A DNA stretch of 64,000 bases, taken from the NCBI GenBank assembly GCA_007859745.1, contig SMLU01000003.1, positions 310,001-374,000 of the forward strand. The letters run 5' to 3'. Source of the DNA: Phycisphaerae bacterium RAS1. Lineage in GTDB: Bacteria; Planctomycetota; Phycisphaerae; UBA1845; Fen-1342. Each line of letters begins with the position of its first letter. Positions within the stretch are counted from its first letter, which is position 1. Made by a program: the position numbers and the translations under genes. Shown piece after piece: positions 58,168-64,000 of this stretch. The notes beneath the pieces were generated by a model. It was not told where the DNA came from. It searched no databases and saw nothing but the letters and a program-made list of their open reading frames with translations.

Positions 58168-58635
58168 CTATTGCACCGTCACCTGGCCCGAGTCGACGTC
58201 GAGCGTCACTTGCCGCACGTGCGTGCCGCACCTCAGCACCAGGACGCCCGCCTTGTCGGGCCGGCCAAATCCGTCGAACTGAACCTGAGACTTCGCGTCG
58301 AAGCTGACCGAAACCAGGTCCACTTCGTACGGCTCCGACGCGAGGGAGACGACATACCCGCTGCTGGCGCGATTCAGGCCCGCGACGCCCACCAGCTCGT
58401 ACCCGTCGGCCACGGCGTCAAAGACGACCGTTTGGGACGAACTGCTCAGCCGCGCCTGCCGCTGCGCGTGGCGCAGGTCGGCGGCGACGCGCCGCGCCGC
58501 CAGATCCACGCGGTACTCCTGCGCGGCGCCGCCGAATCGCGGAATGGCGACGGCCGCGATGATCGCCGTGATGGCAATAACGACCACAAGCTCAAGGGTC
58601 GAGAATGCCAAGGTCAGGCGGGTTCGCGCGCTCAT
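58168..58635 (-). CDS. GspH/FimT-like pseudopilin
   Basis: A 155-residue protein with a type IV pilin-like N-terminus AFSTLELVVVIAITAIIAAV (residues 10-29; the Phe-Ser-Thr-Leu-Glu site) and the conserved AIPRFGGAAQEYRVDLAARRVAA region. The rest resembles GspH/FimT minor pseudopilins. The ATG overlaps the previous stop by 4 nt. Confidence 0.75.
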   Translation of the reverse strand: MSARTRLTLAFSTLELVVVIAITAIIAAVAIPRFGGAAQEYRVDLAARRVAADLRHAQRQARLSSSSQTVVFDAVADGYELVGVAGLNRASSGYVVSLASEPYEVDLVSVSFDAKSQVQFDGFGRPDKAGVLVLRCGTHVRQVTLDVDSGQVTVQ

Positions 58636-59231
58636 TCGATCTGCGCTCCCCCACCGCCCAACCCGAAGCCTGTGACGCCCGACTTGCCTTCCAACCTTAC
58701 GATCGCGTCTTCAAGCGTCGCGGCGTCCGGAATGTTCGGCACAATCTGTCCCGTCGTATCGCTGTAGACCCAGCCGGCCGCGTAGGCCGCCGACGGGTCG
58801 GGCCGCGTCGTCCCCGTGACGACGCGCACGGCGTTGAGCCCCGCTTTCGGGCCGACTTTCAGCGCCGGAATCCCGGTGCGCAGGTAGGGACCATACAGGA
58901 ACGACGAGGACGGGCTGGACGAAACCACGCCGGAAAGCCGGCTGTTCAGCGTCAGTTGCGACACGAAGGCGGCGCTGCTGTGAGCGGCGTTCGTGCCGTC
59001 GCCGCTGTTGGCTGGAAACACACCCATGTGCTCGGCGGCGTACAGCTCGATCTGCCGCTGGAGCTGGGCGTGGTCCCGGCGGCTGGCCGCGTAGGCCGCG
59101 CTGTCCGCGGCGGCGCCCATGCGCGGCACGGCGATCGCCGCGATCACGCCCACGATCACCATCGTGACCATGAGTTCAAGCAGCGTAAAAGCCGCGCGGC
59201 CGTATGCAGTCGCCATCTGTCGTCGGACCAC
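58632..59231 (-). CDS. GspG-like pseudopilin, second copy
   Basis: A 199-residue paralogue of the pilin at 59381: FTLLELMVTMVIVGVIAAIA (prepilin site Ala-Phe|Thr pattern and Glu+5), AVPRMGAAADS, then YGPYLRTGIPAL and VVTGTTRPDPSAAYAAGWVY shared with the first copy. GTG at 59231 has GGAG about 10 nt upstream and is preferred to the ATG at 59216. A stem-loop (59251-59283) separates it from the first pilin gene. Confidence 0.75.
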   Translation of the reverse strand: MVRRQMATAYGRAAFTLLELMVTMVIVGVIAAIAVPRMGAAADSAAYAASRRDHAQLQRQIELYAAEHMGVFPANSGDGTNAAHSSAAFVSQLTLNSRLSGVVSSSPSSSFLYGPYLRTGIPALKVGPKAGLNAVRVVTGTTRPDPSAAYAAGWVYSDTTGQIVPNIPDAATLEDAIVRLEGKSGVTGFGLGGGGAQIE

Positions 59232-59250
59232 GAGCCTTGCTCCAAACGCA

Positions 59251-59283
59251 CAAGCCCTGACGACATAACGCCGACAGGGCTTG
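59251..59283 (-). other. Stem-loop between two pilin genes
   Basis: The arms caagccctg (59251-59259) and cagggcttg (59275-59283) form a 9-bp stem after the first pilin gene, with a partly paired loop. It could slow transcription or protect the upstream message, making the first pilin more abundant. No T-run follows, so it is not a strong terminator. Confidence 0.5.
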
Positions 59284-59380
59284 ATGTGTTCGCGTTCAGC
59301 GATTCCGCGGCCGCTTCGAACCGGTCGGAAGCCCGCAGCACAGGGCGCAGGCGCCGGCCCATTCCACTTCCGACCCCGAC

Positions 59381-59908
59381 CTAGTACGCGTCGTAGCTGA
59401 CGCCTTCGGCATCCGTGCCGTCAGAGTTCACGCACACCTGGCCGGTCTGGTAGTTATAGACCCAGCCGGCGGTGGCGGCGCTCGATGTATACGCCGGGAC
59501 CGTCGTGCCGCTAACCATGTTCACGCCGGTCTTGCCCAGCCGCGGGGCCACAGGGCAGGCCGGAATGCCGGTCCGCAGGTATGGACCAAAACGGGCGCTG
59601 GCGGTCTTGGTGTCGGAAACCACGCCTTCATCGGTGCTGAACTTGGTGAGCTGCGCGATGAGCGCTGCTTCCGCACCGGCGGCGTTGGTGCCGTCGCCCT
59701 TCTCGGCCGGATACTCGCCGTGCTCGTAGTAATACAGCTCGATCGCATTGCGCAGCACCGAGAGGTTGCCGCGAATGTTCGAGTCGCCGGCGCCTGCCGC
59801 CCCGCGGCTGAAGCGCGGAATCGCGATTGCCGCGAGAATGCCGATAATCACCACGACCACGATCAGTTCGACAAGGCTGAATGCTCTTTTCATACCCAGA
59901 TACTTCAT
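59381..59908 (-). CDS. GspG-like pseudopilin / major pilin
   Basis: A 175-residue pilin. The N-terminus MKYLGMKRAFSLVELIVVVV contains the typical prepilin signal (Ala|Phe-Ser-Leu-Val-Glu), followed by VIIGILAAIAIPRFSRGAAG. The C-terminal domain has FGPYLRTGIPACPVAPRLGK and GTTVP. GGAG lies 8 nt before ATG at 59908, which is preferred to the inner ATG at 59893. It is a good candidate for the major subunit because it stands first among the pilins and is followed by a hairpin. Confidence 0.8.
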   Translation of the reverse strand: MKYLGMKRAFSLVELIVVVVIIGILAAIAIPRFSRGAAGAGDSNIRGNLSVLRNAIELYYYEHGEYPAEKGDGTNAAGAEAALIAQLTKFSTDEGVVSDTKTASARFGPYLRTGIPACPVAPRLGKTGVNMVSGTTVPAYTSSAATAGWVYNYQTGQVCVNSDGTDAEGVSYDAY

Positions 59909-60007
59909 TTCAGCGTCTCCGACTGGCAAGCTCCGAACACCGGTTGGAAGCAGGTTCCATGCCGTCTTTCCATCGACTTGCGACGGCCCGGGCTTGCGTA
60001 AGGTAAT

Positions 60008-60499
60008 TCACGGCGTCCGTCGCGACGTGATTCGCAGCGCCACCGTCTCCGAGCCGTTCGAGAACACGGCCCCGTCGCGGCTCACCTCGACCAGCGTGAA
60101 GCCGTCGACCTGCTGTCCGACGCGCACCCGGCGGCGATCCAGCAGCGCCGCCGGCTCCGGCCCCAGCAGCGTGCCGCGCAGAACGTGCGCGGCGGCGAAG
60201 GCCTCCGCGCTGGCACGCTCGTCGCTCGCTGCGTTGGCCGCGTGACGCACGCCGATCCGGGACAACGCAAACACGTCCGCGACCGTGAATTCGGCCTCCG
60301 GCACCGCTCGTTCCGGATCAGACGGCGGGATCGCCGCGGGCGCCGCACTACCGCCGTCGGCTTCCGTGCCGTCGGGCGACGCGCTGCCGGCTGCGCTCGC
60401 CGCCTGAGGGCGCGGCAGGATCAGGCGGTCGACCGCCAGCGCCAACAACGCAATCAGCATCAGCCCCAGCGCGATGCGCGAGCGTCTGTCCAGGCTCAT
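60008..60499 (-). CDS. PilP/GspC-like inner-membrane protein
   Basis: A 163-residue protein with one N-terminal membrane segment (ALGLMLIALLALAVDRLIL near residues 10-28), a Pro/Ala/Ser-rich linker and a C-terminal homology-region-like domain (VRVGQQVDGFTLVEVSRDGA), the pattern of GspC/PilP that links the inner-membrane platform to the outer-membrane secretin. ATGA overlap with the PilO-like gene. Family assignment is from pattern and position. Confidence 0.65.
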   Translation of the reverse strand: MSLDRRSRIALGLMLIALLALAVDRLILPRPQAASAAGSASPDGTEADGGSAAPAAIPPSDPERAVPEAEFTVADVFALSRIGVRHAANAASDERASAEAFAAAHVLRGTLLGPEPAALLDRRRVRVGQQVDGFTLVEVSRDGAVFSNGSETVALRITSRRTP

Positions 60500-61071
60500 C
60501 GCCGCGTCCCTTCCCGGCCCGCCGGCGGGGTCGCATCCGGCGCGGCCGGCAGCCGCAGCGTCCAGCCGGCGTCACAGAGCTCGGTCTGTCCGTCGACGAC
60601 GCCGCTGATATCCAGCTCCGCCACGCGCAGGTAAGGCGACGCGGACTCCAGCGCCCGCACGACCGCAACGACTCCCGCAAACGAACCGCGTACCCGTACG
60701 CGAATCGCCCGCCCGGACGCGCTCGGTCCCACGGCGCCCGGCTCGATGCCGGCCAGTTGCACGCGGAATGTGCGGCAGTAATCGGCGATCTGGGTCATCA
60801 GCGGACCATCTTCAAGATTGAGCCGCTTGAGCTCGCGGGCGCAGTTCGCTTCCATCTCCGTGAACCGGGACTGAAGCCCGGCCAGCGCGCTCTGCTGCGT
60901 TTCGAGATCGCGACGTTGCTGCTCCAGGAACTGCTGCGCCGCAGGTAACGCGGTCTGCTCGCGCTGCGCCGGCAAAACGAAGCAGGTCCAGGCCGTCGCC
61001 AGCGCCAGCCCGATCAGGCAGACGCCCGCCACGTCGATCGCAAGAACCAGCGGCTTGCGGCAGACAACCAC
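60496..61071 (-). CDS. PilO-like inner-membrane assembly protein
   Basis: A 191-residue protein with one membrane segment near residues 11-32 (AIDVAGVCLIGLALATAWTC), a helical region (EQQRRDLETQQSALAGLQSR) and a ferredoxin-like C-terminal part, as in PilO/GspM. The start codon is GTG at 61071, 4 nt after the PilN stop. Assignment relies on the gene order PilM-PilN-PilO-PilP. Confidence 0.7.
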   Translation of the reverse strand: MVVCRKPLVLAIDVAGVCLIGLALATAWTCFVLPAQREQTALPAAQQFLEQQRRDLETQQSALAGLQSRFTEMEANCARELKRLNLEDGPLMTQIADYCRTFRVQLAGIEPGAVGPSASGRAIRVRVRGSFAGVVAVVRALESASPYLRVAELDISGVVDGQTELCDAGWTLRLPAAPDATPPAGREGTRR

Positions 61072-61075
61072 GTCG

Positions 61076-61708
61076 CTATCTCCGAACCACCACGGCGAAA
61101 CTGGTCACGCGGGCGCCCTGCAGCCCTTCGTCGCCCGACCCGGCCAGACGCACTTCCCGAAACGCCCCGCCCGAACTGAGCCGCTCCAGAAGCCGCGTCA
61201 CCGCCTCGTAGCTCGCGGCGTAGCCCTCGATCCGCACACTCGTTTCAACCGGCGGCGGGCCGGCGGGAGCGCTGGTCGGCGCGCGCTGCGACGGGACGGC
61301 CGCGGCCGCCTGCCACTGCACGCGACGCAGCACGGCCTCGTCCGGCACCGCCTCCGCGATCGCCAGCAGCAGCGCCGCGCACGAGTCTCGCGTCCGAAGA
61401 TGAAGCAGTGCGCGCTCCTCGCGCAGCAGCGCGTCGTGTCGAAGCTGGGCCGCGGCGGCCGCCCGCTGAGATTCGCGCATCCGCACGCGCTGCGTCAGCA
61501 GCGCCTTCCGCTGGGCGGCGGCGTCGCGCGTCACCTGCCATGACCATTGCCCGGCCGCCAGCACGGCCGCGGCCGTCACGCTCAGCACCGCCATCCACGT
61601 GCGCGACCGCCGGCGAATCACGGCTCGCAGCCGGATCGACTGCGGCAGCAGATTAATCGTCGTCGCCGACCCGGCGGAAGCCCGGGTGGCGGCGGGTGCG
61701 GCATTCAT
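61076..61708 (-). CDS. PilN-like assembly protein
   Basis: A 210-residue protein. The N-terminal TTINLLPQSIRLRAV carries the INLLP motif by which PilN binds PilM, followed by one membrane segment (MAVLSVTAAAVLAAGQWSW near 39-57) and a periplasmic domain (about 60-210). The ATG overlaps the PilM stop (ATGA at 61705-61708), so the pair is coupled. Confidence 0.82.
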   Translation of the reverse strand: MNAAPAATRASAGSATTINLLPQSIRLRAVIRRRSRTWMAVLSVTAAAVLAAGQWSWQVTRDAAAQRKALLTQRVRMRESQRAAAAAQLRHDALLREERALLHLRTRDSCAALLLAIAEAVPDEAVLRRVQWQAAAAVPSQRAPTSAPAGPPPVETSVRIEGYAASYEAVTRLLERLSSGGAFREVRLAGSGDEGLQGARVTSFAVVVRR

Positions 61709-62820
61709 ATGAAGTCCCCCATGGCGGCGCCGATGCATAGCGCCAGTTTCGCCCGCTGCGATTCCGACGGCGCGGCAGCGCCGCGACCGACCGCCACATC
61801 GCCGCATGGGTCCAGCAGCTCCACCCCGATTCCCAATAGCCCGTGCAGCATCGGCGCCAATCCCGAGAGCCGCGATCCGCCACCGCTCAGCCACAGCGTG
61901 CGCGGCACAGCGTCCGGGTTGTTTTCCATGATGTAGCCGAACGCACGCTCGATCTCGCTGGCCATCACGCGCACCCGCGTGCGCACCAGACCATGCACCA
62001 CGGAGCGCACATCAGCGGCAACGGCGGTCGCCACGTCCCCACCCACGTCCTCGGCGCGCTGCCCGGCGTCAGATCGGTACGGCGGGCGGTAGGTTCGTTT
62101 GAGGGTTTCCGCCGTGTGAAAATCGACGCCGAGCGCTTCCTGCACGCCGGCGGTCAGGCTGTCGCCGGTGACCGACAGCCCGCGCACGAAGACGCAGGTC
62201 TGGTTCTTGAACAGCACGAGCAGCGCGCTGTTCATGCCGATGTCCAGAACGCCCCAAAGTGCGGACGGTTCCGCGTCTGTCACCCCGCGCTGCGCGGCGC
62301 GGACCAGGGCGCATGGCGCTGCGTCCACGCGAGCTGGAATCAACCCCACTTCGTCGAGCAGCCCGCACCAGACGTCCAACGTCTCGCGCCGCACGGCCGC
62401 AATGAGTACGCCCACGCCGCCACGGGCCGCCTGCGGCAGCCTCCAGAAATCGACCTCCAGCTCGTCGGGCTCGGCCTTCATCTGCCGGGCCGCCTCGAAT
62501 CGCAACATCGTCAGCCATTGCTCGCGCGGGCTGGACTCCATCGCCTCCGGAACGGCGGCAAAGTGAAACGCGACGTCGGGCGGCTTGAGCGCGACCGCGG
62601 CGTCGCATCCCTGCCAGCGCTGCTGCCGCACCAGCCGCGCCACGCGCTGACGCACGATCGGATCTTCGCGCGGATCGGCCGGTCGATCGCGGAGCGGGTC
62701 TTCGAGCAGGTTCCATCCGTCGAGCGCGATCCGATCGCCGCGGCGCGCCAGGCGGCACATTGCCACGCCGGCGGCGCCGACGTCCAGCGCGACTGCGGAT
62801 TGTGAGCGTCGTAAGGCCAT
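61705..62820 (-). CDS. PilM-like actin-fold protein
   Basis: A 371-residue cytoplasmic ATPase-like protein of the PilM/FtsA-type actin fold: AVALDVGAAGVAMCRLARRG near 9-28, IGMNSALLVLFKNQTCVFVR near 193-212, and LSGGGSRLSGLAPMLHGLLG near 312-331 are the phosphate loops. It binds PilN and the inner-membrane complex. TGGAG 6-7 nt upstream of the ATG sets the start. It lies 60 bp after the GspF-like gene, with a palindrome (gtgcgggcgccgcgcccgca at 62835-62854) between them. Confidence 0.82.
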   Translation of the reverse strand: MALRRSQSAVALDVGAAGVAMCRLARRGDRIALDGWNLLEDPLRDRPADPREDPIVRQRVARLVRQQRWQGCDAAVALKPPDVAFHFAAVPEAMESSPREQWLTMLRFEAARQMKAEPDELEVDFWRLPQAARGGVGVLIAAVRRETLDVWCGLLDEVGLIPARVDAAPCALVRAAQRGVTDAEPSALWGVLDIGMNSALLVLFKNQTCVFVRGLSVTGDSLTAGVQEALGVDFHTAETLKRTYRPPYRSDAGQRAEDVGGDVATAVAADVRSVVHGLVRTRVRVMASEIERAFGYIMENNPDAVPRTLWLSGGGSRLSGLAPMLHGLLGIGVELLDPCGDVAVGRGAAAPSESQRAKLALCIGAAMGDFI

Positions 62821-62880
62821 TCTGGCTCCACTGGCGAGTGCGGGCGCCGCGCCCGCACCGACCCTGTCGCTTCCATTCCG

Positions 62881-64000
62881 CTACGCCGCCGTGGCGATGT
62901 CGAACAGCGGCATGAACAGCGAAATCGCGACGCCGCCGACCACCACGCCCAGCAGAATCAGGATCGCCGGCTCCAGGAGCCGCGTGGCGCTGCTGATCAG
63001 CGACTGGCTTTCCTCTTCCAGCCAGCTCCCGACGAATTCCATCGATTCGCCCAGCCGTCCGCTCTCTTCACCGGTGGAGATGGCCGCCACGACCGGCGGC
63101 GGCACGATCGGATAACTTCGCAACACCTGCGTCATCGACCGGCCCTCCGTCACGGCTGTCTCCAGTTCGTCCACGAGCTGGCGAAAGACGACGTTGCGGC
63201 TGACCTCGCGTCCGTGGCGAATCGCCTCCAGCAGCGGCACGCGGCTTCGCAACAGCGCCGCCCAGAGTTGCAGCAGCCGCGCAAACACCACCGCCGAGAC
63301 GGTCTTGCCGATCACCGGCAACCGCAGCACAACGCGGCTGAGCAGGTCGTTGCCCGATGGCGTGCGCGCCCAGAGGACGGCCAGCGCCGGCACGGCGAAC
63401 ATCCCGAGGAGCATCACCGGCCACCACGTCTGCAGGTGCGTGGACGCCGCCAGCATCAGTTTCGTGATCTGCGGCAGCTCGCTGTTCAGCATGGCGAAGA
63501 GGCTGGCGAAACGCGGCAGGACGAAGGTCGTCATCGTCACCACCACCGCGATCGAAAGCAGCAGCAGCATGGCCGGGTAGGCGACCGCCGCAATGATCCG
63601 CTTGCGGATGCGCGCCCGCAGTTCAAGAATGGCGGCGACACGTGTGAAGGACTCCGCCAGGCTTCCGGTGGATTCGCCGGCCTCGATGATGCTCAGCATC
63701 ATGCCGTTGAAGTAGCGCGAATGGCGCCGCAGCGCGTCCGACAGACTGACGCCGCCTTCCAGCCGTTCGGCCACGTCCGCCAGCAGGGCTTTCCACCCCG
63801 CGCGGCCGGGCTGCTCCTGCACCGCCCGAACGGCCGGCACGAGCGCAGCGCCGGCTTTCTGCATCATCGCCAGTTGCCTGGCGAACAGCACCAGCTCGGT
63901 CAGCCGGGCGCTGGCCGTCGTCCCGCCGGACGTGACCGCCGGCCGCGACGCCGCCGCTGCGCCCAGCGCGGCGCGCGCCCCGCGCAGCGCCGCATGGGGC
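62881..64000 (-). CDS. PilC/GspF-like inner-membrane platform protein (5' truncated)
   Basis: A platform protein for pilus or type II secretion assembly. At least 373 residues are visible; the frame is open to the window edge, so the true start is beyond 64000 (GTG at 63891 is internal). Two GspF domains are seen: LVLFARQLAMMQKAGAALVP with SIIEAGESTGSLAESFTRVA, and FARLLQLWAALLRSRVPLLE with AISTGEESGRLGESMEFVGS. Three membrane segments are apparent. It heads the visible operon; an ATPase (PilB/GspE) is expected just outside. Confidence 0.85.
   Translation of the reverse strand, partial: PHAALRGARAALGAAAASRPAVTSGGTTASARLTELVLFARQLAMMQKAGAALVPAVRAVQEQPGRAGWKALLADVAERLEGGVSLSDALRRHSRYFNGMMLSIIEAGESTGSLAESFTRVAAILELRARIRKRIIAAVAYPAMLLLLSIAVVVTMTTFVLPRFASLFAMLNSELPQITKLMLAASTHLQTWWPVMLLGMFAVPALAVLWARTPSGNDLLSRVVLRLPVIGKTVSAVVFARLLQLWAALLRSRVPLLEAIRHGREVSRNVVFRQLVDELETAVTEGRSMTQVLRSYPIVPPPVVAAISTGEESGRLGESMEFVGSWLEEESQSLISSATRLLEPAILILLGVVVGGVAISLFMPLFDIATAA

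Overview
The window is high-GC DNA that reads as a chromosomal segment of a Planctomycetota bacterium. I infer a Phycisphaerae-like lineage, but the sequence alone does not settle the class. The evidence is: secreted proteins ending in type I dockerin repeats of the LDINPF type with no cohesin in sight; a PilM-N-O plus pseudopilin cluster; outer-membrane functions (kdsB, bamA) next to peptidoglycan genes with a DAP-type MurE; and many short palindromic intergenic repeats.

Layout. 1-5 kb: a truncated gene, kdsB, a divergent pyrG, and an IS1380-type element inserted exactly at the pyrG stop codon. 5-10 kb: a secreted subtilase and a secreted metalloprotease, both with dockerins and sharing an unnamed C-terminal domain. 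10-21 kb: a membrane GT-C-like protein, a DUF4160/DUF2442 pair, an aldehyde dehydrogenase, and a glycan cluster (CgeB-like protein, methyltransferase, GT-B-like protein, membrane-anchored protein). 21-25 kb: a second metalloprotease with five FN3-like repeats and a dockerin. 25-26.5 kb: acpP-fabF. 27-29.6 kb: a three-gene operon of secreted beta-rich proteins, one with a dockerin. 29.7-37.2 kb: nucleobase permease, adenine deaminase, a sodium:solute symporter with its small partner, thpR and mtnP. 37.2-43.3 kb: a 54-bp tandem array, recJ with an apparent ATT start, two GT39-like membrane proteins, csaA and tRNA-Ala(CGC). 43.5-47.6 kb: murE-murF-mraY. 47.8-55 kb: a nucleotidyltransferase-like protein, a class I amidohydrolase, bamA, a yeast-type cytosine deaminase, a ParDE pair, trxB and cysC. 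55-64 kb: a minus-strand pilus/type II secretion operon running off the right edge.

The genes fit an organism that builds a Gram-negative envelope (KdsB, BamA, MurE/F, MraY), decorates it with glycans, exports large calcium-binding dockerin proteins and proteases, and salvages purines and pyrimidines (permease, Ade, MtnP, cytosine deaminase). The pseudopilin cluster could be the exporter for the secreted proteins, but this is inference.

The strongest unusual signals are: (1) several families of REPIN-like palindromes, one in frame inside a glycosyltransferase-like gene and one forming the C-terminus of an amidohydrolase; (2) the IS1380 insertion that regenerates the pyrG stop; (3) a near-identical 47-nt patch shared, in the same frame, by the transposase and an unrelated membrane protein; (4) recJ with a perfect Shine-Dalgarno but only an ATT to start on, directly after the tandem array; and (5) an apparently undescribed domain shared by neighbouring secreted proteases.
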